This document shows positions 6,754-14,632 of a DNA stretch of 27,131 nucleotides, piece by piece (within the stretch, counting starts at the first letter, position 1; every line of letters begins with the position of its first letter). The notes under the pieces are model-generated. The model searched no databases. It worked only from the letters and a program-made list of their open reading frames with translations, and was not told where the DNA came from. Source of the stretch: a virus. The stretch covers positions 1-27,131 of the IMG/VR virus record IMGVR_UViG_3300020203_000083. One strand, written 5' to 3'. A program made the translations under genes and the position numbers.

Positions 6754-9339
6754 TTACTTGATCCTTCGTGCGCTTAAGCGATAGCCGGTATATTGGAAGT
6801 TCGCCACGGCGCTAATACAAATACCTTTTAGGTAATACGTTGTTGCTGTGGTTATAACTTGTCGATAGCTAGGAATAGTTAGGGAGTAACCTAAGCCGGT
6901 CGTGCCAGCATTCGGGAATATTACCCGATTAACTCCAACTGAAATGCCAGTGGCACTGTTTCCACTTGTAGAGGAGATCGCCATCGCTACATTCCCAGCG
7001 GTCACGGCACCATTGTTCGTCGTCTCCATAGTGGCTGATATATCCCACTCACCCGGAGATAGAGCGATTGAAGTTAAATCGCCATAAGCACCTGCCGAAA
7101 ACGGCCAATTCGTGGCCGAACTAGAAACCGCTTCCTGATACTCAGTCGTCCCGTAAACACTAAAGATTGAGAAGTCGGGGAGTTCTTCGATTGTCACATA
7201 GTTTAACGTGCCCTGATTGAGCAGAAGGACAGCGCCACCTGAGTTATGGCTTGTGCGAATATCAACGTAGTCGCCCCTCGTTAAATAAATGGTATCCACG
7301 CCGCTGGCACTTGGATAGTCTTCGCCAGCATACGTTCTTCTGCTTTGAAGCACCGAGTAGATTGAGCCATTCTTATAAAGCGCAATATCCAAAACTTCAT
7401 CTGCGTCAAAGCTCGTCGTCGCATCATAATCAATCTGCGCTTTGACTTTGTAGTACCCAGTTTTTGACGCTGTGAACTTCCATGCAGCTCCAGTCGTAAC
7501 CGACGTTCCGGGCGTATCGAAGGTTACATCTTCAAAGTTAATAATCGTTATCGTGCTACTAGGAATGGACTGAGCCGCATTGGTACTGTAGCGAGCCCGT
7601 GTAGCCGTGAGCATCGTCTCAGTCGTTGAGAGAGCGGCAGATGCGGACCAACCGGTCACTCGCCATCTAGCGTTCCACATTACCTTGTCGCCGTTAGCCC
7701 AAGTGAACGGAACTGTCGCCGAAAGATTGGCCGGGGCACCATAAGCGGCAGACGAAGAGCTTGCACTGATAAATAGTGCGGTCGTGCTGACTGTGTGAAC
7801 CTTACCTTCATGGTAGGCCGAGCTTGCGTTATTAACGAAGTGGGCATGGCCTAAGGAATGAATTTTAGTTGCCGGGGTCGGATATACTGCCGGGTCGAAG
7901 GTATAAGCAGTCGGAACGGTGACGGTAGTTTGCGCGAGCGTGAAAACTCCCGTAGCCGTAGTGATGCCTTCAACTTCCAGCCATTGTCCGTTACGCGTAA
8001 GCTTTACCGTCGTTGTGCTATTGGCTTCGCTATCTGTCCACGTCTCAGTCCCAAGGTCGGCAACAATCGCGCCCGGAACTGTTTGATCAGGGCTTACTCT
8101 TAAATCGACAACATCAACGTCCCACGCCGCAGCGGTCGTGCCAGCGACGTGAAAGATCAGCCGATAGTCATTGTTCGCGCTGTTTGGATAAAACACGCCA
8201 GTGTACAGAGTCGTGCTCGTGCTTGCTGCAACGGAACCATCACCCGTAAGGGAGGTGACGTTAAGAAGTGTCGCGCCGTCGCGGTCATATACAAACATGC
8301 GAACATCGTTGTTCACATAACCCGCTGAAGTTTTATAACGAAACGAAACTACGACGGGCTTAGCTCCTTCATAGTCCGCGCGATCGAGCGTGAAGTCGTA
8401 ACTCCAACCCTCGCCTTGCTCGTTAACCGCAGTCTTAGACAGGCGCTGCGAGCTTAAGCCTCGAAGTGGCGTTGAGGTATTTAAAGCCGCTGCCGTTAAA
8501 GAGCTTGATCCGCCCGTGCCATCAACCGGAGACGCTGCGACGGCGTCGGCATAGCGATTTATGCCCGTTACACTCTCGCCCGAGAAAAGGTCTTGCAGGT
8601 AGTTCTTGCCCGAACCGCCAGCGCCAGCGCCGACTTGCGACTCTAGCCCGGCTGAATCTTTCGTGTACACCTTGCCATCGGTTTTTGCGTAAAGGAGCTT
8701 TTGCCCAGCACTCGGAGAGCCTGGCGATGATCCTTGCTCAGTGAAGTTTGCAAGGTTGACGATGGGCGAGGTCAAAGTTTTATTAGTGAGGGTAACGCTT
8801 GCAGCATTTTTTGTGGCGTCAGACGTGTTGTCGACACTCCCTAAGCCAACATCCCCTTTAACTATACCCGTTGGTGACGTGATCGCGGGCGTCGTTAAAG
8901 TCTTATTAGTTAAAGTCTGAGCGCCCGCGAGTGTTACAAGTACTGACGTATCGGTAATGCCATGAATGCTCGTGGTGTCGGCCTCGTGCGTGCTTAGATC
9001 AGTAGTTGAGGCCTTCGTGTTTATTTGCGTCTGAGCATTCGACGTCAGTGAATTGATGTATTGAAATTCCGTCGAAGAGACCGTTCCGTCCGCAATCTTA
9101 CTTGCATCAATTGCTGCAGATACAGAGATGTCCGCATTAACAATAGGAGAGAGAATCGGCGTCCATGTATTAAGCGCCGTGCAGGAAGAGACCTTATAGT
9201 TATTTGCCGAGTCTACGCGAATGTCCCCTATTGTGCACGTAGCGGGAAGTGTCGTCGGAGAAAGACGAAGTACTTTCCCGGAGAGATTTTGCGCTTCGGC
9301 AGAAAGACCAAGCATGAGGGACAGGATTAAATGGATCAT
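6754..9339 (-). CDS. Long tail fibre with N-terminal signal peptide and C1q-like domain
   Basis: The 861-residue protein begins with a hydrophobic segment ending in an AXA site (MIHLILSLMLGLSAEA, residues 1-16), looking like a Sec signal peptide. This is odd for a virion protein. Residues 17-60 hold two cysteines (C35, C53). Two fibre-shaft repeats, TLTNKTLTTP (142-151) and TLTNKTLTSP (183-192), and GLGSVDNTSDATKN (165-178) are classic tail-fibre signatures. Around residues 596-721 the pattern (FTASKTGYYKVKAQIDY, then DIALYKNGSIYSV) resembles a C1q/TNF-like jelly roll, and a further beta domain (722-861) closes the protein. The ATG overlaps the adaptor stop as ATGA, with AGAGG 11 bases before it. 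An internal ATG at 9315 lacks a ribosome site. Role: receptor binding by inference. Confidence 0.8.
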   Translation of the reverse strand: MIHLILSLMLGLSAEAQNLSGKVLRLSPTTLPATCTIGDIRVDSANNYKVSSCTALNTWTPILSPIVNADISVSAAIDASKIADGTVSSTEFQYINSLTSNAQTQINTKASTTDLSTHEADTTSIHGITDTSVLVTLAGAQTLTNKTLTTPAITSPTGIVKGDVGLGSVDNTSDATKNAASVTLTNKTLTSPIVNLANFTEQGSSPGSPSAGQKLLYAKTDGKVYTKDSAGLESQVGAGAGGSGKNYLQDLFSGESVTGINRYADAVAASPVDGTGGSSSLTAAALNTSTPLRGLSSQRLSKTAVNEQGEGWSYDFTLDRADYEGAKPVVVSFRYKTSAGYVNNDVRMFVYDRDGATLLNVTSLTGDGSVAASTSTTLYTGVFYPNSANNDYRLIFHVAGTTAAAWDVDVVDLRVSPDQTVPGAIVADLGTETWTDSEANSTTTVKLTRNGQWLEVEGITTATGVFTLAQTTVTVPTAYTFDPAVYPTPATKIHSLGHAHFVNNASSAYHEGKVHTVSTTALFISASSSSAAYGAPANLSATVPFTWANGDKVMWNARWRVTGWSASAALSTTETMLTATRARYSTNAAQSIPSSTITIINFEDVTFDTPGTSVTTGAAWKFTASKTGYYKVKAQIDYDATTSFDADEVLDIALYKNGSIYSVLQSRRTYAGEDYPSASGVDTIYLTRGDYVDIRTSHNSGGAVLLLNQGTLNYVTIEELPDFSIFSVYGTTEYQEAVSSSATNWPFSAGAYGDLTSIALSPGEWDISATMETTNNGAVTAGNVAMAISSTSGNSATGISVGVNRVIFPNAGTTGLGYSLTIPSYRQVITTATTYYLKGICISAVANFQYTGYRLSARRIK

Positions 9340-11048
9340 TCGGTCACGACCTCTTGGAAGTAGAGCGTTACGGAGCCCGCAGTAAGTGCATCGAGATTCG
9401 CTCCGACTGCAGTCGCTGTAATAATAAGGGGCGTCGCAGTGGCGGGAAAGTAAACCGTAAGGTTCGAGTCTTGTGCGGAGTCCGAAACCGCCTGCATTAC
9501 GTTAAAGGAGTTGATGAACTTTGTCGTATCTCCGGCAATGCCGACTGACAGAGTGAGGGCGGAGATTGCTCCCCCTGCAAACACCGTTGAGTGTTTAATA
9601 ATAACGGCAAAGAGGGTTCGATTCGCAGCGAGAGTGCGGGCTGTAACGGTTGTCGTGAGTGCTGCAGTCTGGAAACTCGTGTAGGACTTCACTACTGTCA
9701 CCATAGGAGTAGAGGAGTCCGCAGACGTCGCAGGCTGGCTCGACGGATACGCGAACATGCGGCGAGGAGCACGTTTAACCATGTCACGACGGGCGACGAA
9801 TTGACCAAAGTTCTCTCCCGCACGGAGAAGGCTTCCGCGATTTTGCGCGACCATAGCCTTGAGCTTGCCTTGCATAAGTCCTGCATAGACCTGTGCCCGG
9901 TCATCTGACTTGTTCATCATGATATAAAAGGTCGTGGCGTCTTCGAGAACGTCGATGTGTTTTCGCGGAATGAGTGGAACGGAGGCGGACGAATCCTTCA
10001 GGTCCCGTGGAACGGGAACGTGCTCAACTTCGATCCTTACGCGAGACTGCGGAAAGCCATTAAACCTAACGGTAAGTGTCCCATCGGGGTTTTCTTTAAT
10101 CACCGTAAAGCGATCAGGGAGTGACTCGCCAATGGTCGAGAGTGGGTAGTTACGATGAAAGGACTCCGAGTCGGTGCCGCGAATTCCCTCGCCCGATCCT
10201 TTGTGCATGCGAAAGGGTTCGATGAGGCGGGCAATACCACCGAGGACGTAAGTCGAGGTAATCGACGCTGCATTAGTTGAATCAACGTCGTCGAATCCGA
10301 GAATGCGATGAGCGGAGAATTCCGTCTGCGTTCCTGTTCCGACAAGGACGAAAACCGCACTTGATGCGCGATCAGAGGCGATAGTGAATTTTCGTGTAGT
10401 GCTCGAGTACGTAACGGTATAGGCCGGAGCGCCTCCGGTCGAAAGCAATTGTATCTGCACCTGTGCTGCGAGTTCATCGGGCGTATATGTGCCCGAAGTG
10501 AGCGTTGCAGTGAGCGTTGTCCCTGCGGCTTCCTGAAACTGGACTTTATTACAGCTTGAATCAATGACGATATAACTGGGGATTAGCTCGTAGTCGAGTT
10601 TCGCAACTTCAAAGGAAAGAGCCGCGCCCGTCTCATCCGGATACTGTCCATCAAGGTCAAATGCCGTCGAAGAGGCCGTATGACTTGCGATCTTAAACCA
10701 TTCCTCTCGTCCGTTGATACGGATATGGCGTCCCGCCATCGAGAGGGTTGGCGCTGCGGAGAAGACTCCGCTTGAGTCTCCGGTCGTAAGGGAAACGGTC
10801 CCTGTGATGTATTTCGGAATAAGCTCAATAATGAGTGGTCGCTTTGCCTTAGCCCAAGGCCATACTTCATCGATCTCAACGGTCTGGTCTTTTCCGAGTG
10901 GAATAGTTCCACCCGCAATTATGGCCATATGTACGCGATTTAGGTAATTAAGCGCCTGCGCCTCATAAGAAGAGGTCCCCGAAGTGACCTCTCCTGCATT
11001 CTGCAATGCTAAATCAATGATGTCGGCAGAGGTTCGAAACTGAGCCAA
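9336..11048 (-). CDS. Head-tail adaptor / tail tube protein with extra beta domains
   Basis: The 570-residue product starts with TTG at 11048, six bases after GGAGG. Its N-terminus (ADIIDLALQNAGEVTSGTS, then YEAQALNYLNRVHMAIIAGG) and the central block (RIEVEHVPVPRDLKDSS, PLIPRKHIDVLEDATTFYIM) follow the layout of podovirus adaptor proteins that join portal to tail (P22 gp4 / T7 gp11-like). Between them, about residues 170-255, lies the beta module TLTATLTSGTYTPDELAAQV with YTVTYSSTTRKFTIAS, seen in many viral structural proteins. After residue 430 there is another beta-rich Thr/Ala tail of about 140 residues. It is therefore an adaptor with one inserted and one appended domain. The stop overlaps the fibre start. 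The precise ring position is inferred. Confidence 0.7.
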   Translation of the reverse strand: MAQFRTSADIIDLALQNAGEVTSGTSSYEAQALNYLNRVHMAIIAGGTIPLGKDQTVEIDEVWPWAKAKRPLIIELIPKYITGTVSLTTGDSSGVFSAAPTLSMAGRHIRINGREEWFKIASHTASSTAFDLDGQYPDETGAALSFEVAKLDYELIPSYIVIDSSCNKVQFQEAAGTTLTATLTSGTYTPDELAAQVQIQLLSTGGAPAYTVTYSSTTRKFTIASDRASSAVFVLVGTGTQTEFSAHRILGFDDVDSTNAASITSTYVLGGIARLIEPFRMHKGSGEGIRGTDSESFHRNYPLSTIGESLPDRFTVIKENPDGTLTVRFNGFPQSRVRIEVEHVPVPRDLKDSSASVPLIPRKHIDVLEDATTFYIMMNKSDDRAQVYAGLMQGKLKAMVAQNRGSLLRAGENFGQFVARRDMVKRAPRRMFAYPSSQPATSADSSTPMVTVVKSYTSFQTAALTTTVTARTLAANRTLFAVIIKHSTVFAGGAISALTLSVGIAGDTTKFINSFNVMQAVSDSAQDSNLTVYFPATATPLIITATAVGANLDALTAGSVTLYFQEVVTE

Positions 11049-11072
11049 AGAATCCTCCTAGAGGGGAGTGCT

Positions 11073-11480
11073 TTAGGCTCCCGGTTTCGTGAACGGCTTT
11101 GTGTCCTTCTTCGTCTTCTCTTCGCTAATGGACAGAAGCTCGCGTTCTAGTTCGGCGATCTTTTGATCCTTTTCGTTGAGTGAACGAGCAAGTTTTTGAT
11201 CCTGCGTCTCGGGTCGTGTCCACGCAATGTGCTCGGCCTTTTCTTCGTGTTGGCCCTTTTTGGTTTTCGGATCAATTACCCAGCGACCAATTGAATTGCC
11301 CTTACGGTCAAAGAGATTGCCCGATCCCTTGGGACGCTCCCACAAACGTGTCTTTCCGTCTGCGCTACCAAGGACACGTAAAGTATAGGAGTCATTGTCT
11401 ATTACGAGACCTGTTTTTTCGTCACGATAAGTGACCTTAAGGTCGAAGCCCGTGGGCTTGGTTTCTTGCTCTTTATCCAT
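11073..11480 (-). CDS. Small charged coiled-coil protein of the head region, unknown function
   Basis: I place the start at the ATG at 11480 (MDKEQETKPTGF), five bases after GAGGAG, giving 135 residues. The longer in-frame ATG at 11531 has no ribosome site. Residues 10-75 look beta-structured (GFDLKVTYRDEKTGLVIDND, LRVLGSADGKTRLWERPKGS), and residues 95-125 form a charged heptad-like helix (KLARSLNEKDQKIAELEREL), probably a short coiled coil. The C-terminus is Lys/Thr-rich. It lies between a capsid-associated protein and the adaptor, so a minor capsid component or assembly factor is likely. No named family is recognised. Confidence 0.65.
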   Translation of the reverse strand: MDKEQETKPTGFDLKVTYRDEKTGLVIDNDSYTLRVLGSADGKTRLWERPKGSGNLFDRKGNSIGRWVIDPKTKKGQHEEKAEHIAWTRPETQDQKLARSLNEKDQKIAELERELLSISEEKTKKDTKPFTKPGA

Positions 11481-11545
11481 AACTGCTCCTCGAATGGTGT
11501 TTCCCCAAGTCTCCCGACCGAGGGAAACCATGTCAAGGGCCGGTG

Positions 11546-12040
11546 TTACCAGCCGATGACTTCTACTTCGATGATTTGTGCGGCAATTGCAACGGCTGAT
11601 GCTTCACTTCCTGCGAGAGCAGCAGAGGCGAGAACACCGCCTTTAGTAGCAGAATCAGCAGCGGTAATTGTCGTGTCCGTTGCAGCTTCTTTACCAAAGA
11701 TGTCCGTTGCGTAATATGCAGTTGCTGCAGTACCAGCCGCCGACCGTCCGCCAATAATCTTTAGCGCATGAGCGTGTGCAGGACTTTGTATTACAACAAG
11801 TTTTTCTGTGCTCTGGTCGTACTGAAAACGATACCCAGAGACACCCTGATCAACTACAACCATGCTCTCGATTATCGTAGGACAGCCCATCTTACCCTTT
11901 GAGAGGGGGATTCCGTTAGCCGGAACGGTAAGGGAACTGTCCCCGAAGGAAATACGAACACGATTCGAATTACGTGAACCAGAGGTTTTGCGTTGATTCA
12001 AAATTGAGTATGTGACGTCACCTGCTGCAATATCTGCCAT
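11546..12040 (-). CDS. Putative capsid-associated (decoration-type) protein
   Basis: The 164-residue protein has the pattern DVTYSILNQRKTSGSRNSNR, then VRISFGDSSLTVPANGIPLS, MGCP and GYRFQYDQSTEKLVVIQSP, found in a widespread family of small proteins encoded just after phage major capsid genes. The C-terminal half is Ala/Thr-rich and ends IIEVEVIGW. These proteins are usually abundant in virions, but a defined decoration role for this one is inference. The ribosome site GGAG is well spaced. A GC-rich hairpin lies just before the gene (12062-12085). Confidence 0.65.
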   Translation of the reverse strand: MADIAAGDVTYSILNQRKTSGSRNSNRVRISFGDSSLTVPANGIPLSKGKMGCPTIIESMVVVDQGVSGYRFQYDQSTEKLVVIQSPAHAHALKIIGGRSAAGTAATAYYATDIFGKEAATDTTITAADSATKGGVLASAALAGSEASAVAIAAQIIEVEVIGW

Positions 12041-12061
12041 ATTAGCTCCTTAGAAGAGAAG

Positions 12062-12085
12062 TGCGGCCCCCCGAGAGAGACCGCA
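12062..12085 (-). terminator. Terminator-like or processing hairpin between capsid-associated genes
   Basis: TGCGGTC pairs with GGCCGCA on the minus-strand RNA (one G-U pair, 10-base loop), followed by a pyrimidine-rich CTTCTCTTCT stretch rather than a pure U tract. It sits in the 52-base gap after the gene at 12093-12560. A partial terminator limiting expression downstream of the abundant capsid genes, or an RNase processing site, would fit. Confidence 0.35.
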
Positions 12086-12092
12086 GATCGAA

Positions 12093-12560
12093 TTAACCAG
12101 CGATCATGTCAGAATTCGATGAAGCAACATCAGCACTTTCGTCGCAGATGAAGTAGTAAACACCTTGGCCGGTCGGAGTACCGACGCCAATCGTGTGACT
12201 GATCTCCATTGAGTCGCCGACGTTGAACTTCACCGGGGTGTTGTTCTCGTAAGCTACTTTGCCGATTCCACTGCCAGTAGCAACAGTTACTGTTGCAACA
12301 ACAGCCTCTCCCGTTGCCGAGAGGGGAGTGATTCGCTTAGTGAAAATCACAGTTGGTGCGGTAGTAGTTCCAGAAGCGGCTTCACTCGTGAGAGCAAAAC
12401 CACACTGGGTTACGAAGCATGAACGAATACATACGAGTTCGCCGTGATCTGCTGCAGTTGCACCGATGTCCATTTCCTTTAGAACTTCAGCAGCAGCTTG
12501 CGCCAAAGTTATAATAGGAGTGAAGAACGATAAGTGACTGCCTTTAGTAGTGTAGCTCAT
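12093..12560 (-). CDS. Beta-rich protein directly after the major capsid gene, possible head decoration
   Basis: The 155-residue protein is predicted to be mostly beta: TVIFTKRITPLSATGEAVVA, a VATVTVATGSGIGKVAYEN stretch and VKFNVGDSMEISHTIGVGTP. It has four cysteines (CIRSCFVTQCG near residues 44-54, and YFICDE near 138). Its immediate position after the capsid gene (23-base gap), small size and lack of enzyme motifs suggest a head decoration or capsid-stabilising protein. This is context only. AGGAG precedes the ATG by eight bases. The internal dyad at 12280-12296 simply reflects a repeated Val-Ala-Thr codon string. Confidence 0.6.
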   Translation of the reverse strand: MSYTTKGSHLSFFTPIITLAQAAAEVLKEMDIGATAADHGELVCIRSCFVTQCGFALTSEAASGTTTAPTVIFTKRITPLSATGEAVVATVTVATGSGIGKVAYENNTPVKFNVGDSMEISHTIGVGTPTGQGVYYFICDESADVASSNSDMIAG

Positions 12561-12583
12561 TTAATTTTCTCCTTCATTTACTG

Positions 12584-13543
12584 TTAAGTTGACGAGGTCA
12601 TGTAAACTACACGCGCTTCGCCAGCGTTTGCAGAATCAGACCAGATCTGTCCGAAGCCATAAATTCCGTACCATGCAACAGACTTAGAGCGACCGAAGTC
12701 GTGTCCGACGTTCTCTTCTGCAATTAGGTGCGGGTCTTCAGCTACAGCCATCGTTACGGGGTCTTCGCCGAAAAATACAGCCTCACCCATTACGTCGCCA
12801 GTACCCATGTCCTGTGCGAGTGCCGAAGTGTGGTTCGTTTCTACGAAACGAGTATTTTCGATACGTCCGACTTCGCCGTTAAATTTCGCAGCGGGATCGG
12901 TGTACTTTTTCCAGTCAACCCAAGCCGGATCGCGCATAAGACCGCGCTTTGCCTGAGTGATCAGAATACATACGTAATCGTCATCCATATAAGGAGCGAT
13001 GTTTAAGGTCGAGAACATGTAATCGCGGATTGATTCCACGTGGAACATGTTGAGGTTCGACGTTGCTGCATTAGATGCTGCGCCGTCTGTCTCAAAAGTC
13101 GTTTCGCTCACTCCAGTGGGGATCGCAAGGATCTTACCGGCCTTGAAAGCTGCAGCAGCACTGATGTCCATGCGCAACTTTAACTGATCCTTGAGCTTCT
13201 TCTGAATTGCATTAGCAAGGTCAAAACAAGAAAGATCAATCGCAAGTTTCGTGTAAGGAATCGCACGTCCACGCTCACTTACGGTAATTGCCTGAGTGCT
13301 TAAAGAAAGCGTGTCCTCAGGAATGCGCGAAAGCTCAACGAGAGCATCATCACTTGGAACGGTTACGTTAGAAACGCGAGTGATCGTAACGGACTCGCCC
13401 TTCTTCTTGCCGTAGCCTTCTTCGGGCTTAACGAACTGCATGAACTTGGCTTCCTTGATTGCGGCCATGCGGATCTTAGAGCTTAGATCATGATTCTTGT
13501 AGACGCCACTGGGGCCGTCGTTAACCCAACTATGAGCTGCCAT
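12584..13543 (-). CDS. Major capsid protein, N4-gp56 / P22-coat-like HK97 fold
   Basis: The 319-residue protein has hallmarks of the N4-gp56 family of HK97-fold coat proteins: an N-terminal AIKEAKFMQFVKPEEGYGKK segment with GESVTITR, an internal ERGRAIPYTKLAIDLS, MRDPAWVDWKKYTDPAAKFN and GEVGRIENTRFVETNHTS, and a C-terminal WYGIYGFGQIW block. It forms the icosahedral shell, assembled on the scaffold encoded just upstream. There is no sign of a cleaved N-terminal delta domain, consistent with a separate scaffold. AAGGAAGG lies six bases before the ATG. A 62-base leader with a strong stem-loop precedes it, probably tuning or protecting this highly expressed message. Confidence 0.9.
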   Translation of the reverse strand: MAAHSWVNDGPSGVYKNHDLSSKIRMAAIKEAKFMQFVKPEEGYGKKKGESVTITRVSNVTVPSDDALVELSRIPEDTLSLSTQAITVSERGRAIPYTKLAIDLSCFDLANAIQKKLKDQLKLRMDISAAAAFKAGKILAIPTGVSETTFETDGAASNAATSNLNMFHVESIRDYMFSTLNIAPYMDDDYVCILITQAKRGLMRDPAWVDWKKYTDPAAKFNGEVGRIENTRFVETNHTSALAQDMGTGDVMGEAVFFGEDPVTMAVAEDPHLIAEENVGHDFGRSKSVAWYGIYGFGQIWSDSANAGEARVVYMTSST

Positions 13544-13565
13544 TGATACCTTCCTTGGTTAGGTC

Positions 13566-13595
13566 CCCCTATGGTGTCAAACCGTGACGCCGGGG
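13566..13595 (-). promoter_or_regulatory. Nested stem-loop in the leader of the major capsid gene
   Basis: In the gap between scaffold and capsid genes, outer CCCC/GGGG arms enclose GGCGTCA and TGACACC arms (six of seven pairs on the minus-strand RNA) around a five-base CGGTT loop, with an asymmetric ATA bulge. No U tract follows. It lies about 23 bases before the capsid start. An mRNA-stabilising 5' hairpin or processing site is more likely than a terminator. Confidence 0.45.
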
Positions 13596-13605
13596 ATAGC
13601 TTAAA

Positions 13606-14388
13606 TTATCTTTGAGTTCTCATCTTGCGCATTTCTTCTGCGAAACTCAAGGGGCGATCTTGTTTTTTCTCCGGTGTTACACTTTTCGCCGCCCCTCCAC
13701 TGGGTCCAGTCGCAGTCACTTTCTTCGACGTCAGTTCCGTTCTAGGTTTGTGTATTTCCATGATTTCTCGGTATTCGTCGCGTGTTTTTTGCGCAAGTAA
13801 CTGCATGCCCTTTTTAATGTCCGTTATTTTTCCAAACACGTCGGCATTTTCACCAAAGATTCGCTCCGCATCCTTGCGACGAACGTCTGGGTAATCACTA
13901 AGGAACTGATTCCAGAGCGTTTCACGTTGAGTTTCTGCGCGAATCAGGGCGATGGCTTCTTGTGTCGCCTGTGCTTTCATTTCTTTGAGCTTCGCCTTCG
14001 GATTGGCGTAGAACTCCTCTTCGAATGTATCTTCTATTTCTTCAGGCACGTGCGCGGGAGCTTGACTGCGAAGAGTCTCGCGAATTCCTTCATTGTAGGC
14101 TTCGTTAACGATTTTTTCGCGCTCAAGTGTTTCTGCATACTTTATTGCCTCGGACTGGGTCTTAAAGGTCTGGTCACCGATACGAATCAGCGTCTCTTCT
14201 TCGGCGTCCTCCTTTACTTCTGTCTCCTCTACTACATCTTCCGGAGCAGCGTCGTCCTGCGCCTGGACCTCTACGGGGTCAGATCCCGCAGGAAGATCAC
14301 TCAACTCCGCTGATCCGCCTTCTCCCGTTACCGCCGTATGTTTAGCGTCTTCTCTTGTTCGTGCGAGTTCCTTGAGCATTTCAGACAT
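13606..14388 (-). CDS. Capsid scaffolding protein
   Basis: The 260-residue product lies directly upstream of the major capsid gene. It has an acidic disordered N-terminal half (DPVEVQAQDDAAPEDVVEET, residues 36-55), a helical coiled-coil middle (EAIKYAETLEREKIVNEAYN, about 80-100, and LKEMKAQATQEAIALIRAE), and a basic C-terminal tail (SFAEEMRKMRTQR). Acidic, helical, with a short basic coat-binding tail is the usual scaffold design of P22 and related phages. It would direct procapsid assembly and leave before or during packaging. The start lies eight bases inside the preceding small gene. No protease motif is visible. Confidence 0.85.
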   Translation of the reverse strand: MSEMLKELARTREDAKHTAVTGEGGSAELSDLPAGSDPVEVQAQDDAAPEDVVEETEVKEDAEEETLIRIGDQTFKTQSEAIKYAETLEREKIVNEAYNEGIRETLRSQAPAHVPEEIEDTFEEEFYANPKAKLKEMKAQATQEAIALIRAETQRETLWNQFLSDYPDVRRKDAERIFGENADVFGKITDIKKGMQLLAQKTRDEYREIMEIHKPRTELTSKKVTATGPSGGAAKSVTPEKKQDRPLSFAEEMRKMRTQR

Positions 14389-14632
14389 TTCGTTTCTCCT
14401 CTAGAGTGCGGTAAAATTGATCTTTCTGGTTAATGTCGCGCATGATGTTCGTAATTACGCTCAATTCAGCGACTAAGTTGAGCGTATTCTGGTCACCGTC
14501 ACGGTACTTTGCCATGAGTCGCTCGAATGCGACCTTGCGCATGCGCTCGAGCAGCGGCATTAGTACGGGACCCGCGAGATAGAAGGTCTTTGCGTCTAGT
14601 ATTTCGTCTTCTCGACTTACTCCGTCTCTCAT
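14381..14632 (-). CDS. Small helical protein between portal and scaffold, unknown function
   Basis: The 83-residue protein is predicted almost entirely helical (YLAGPVLMPLLERMRKVAFE, then LNLVAELSVITNIMRDINQK). Its ATG overlaps the portal stop by one base (TAATG), and it overlaps the scaffold start by eight bases, so its synthesis is coupled to both. Many podoviruses carry a short gene at this point. A portal- or scaffold-associated assembly helper is plausible, but no family is recognised. Confidence 0.75.
   Translation of the reverse strand: MRDGVSREDEILDAKTFYLAGPVLMPLLERMRKVAFERLMAKYRDGDQNTLNLVAELSVITNIMRDINQKDQFYRTLEEKRNV

Noticed and set aside
12280-12296. Perfect dyad GCAACAG-TTA-CTGTTGC
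   Set aside because: It lies inside a gene and follows from repeated Val-Ala-Thr codons, so no regulatory role is needed.
13673-13682. GGTGTTACAC match to the phage palindrome
   Set aside because: It lies within the scaffold coding sequence (codons for Ser-Val-Thr-Pro), away from any start. It is noted only as background frequency for the motif.
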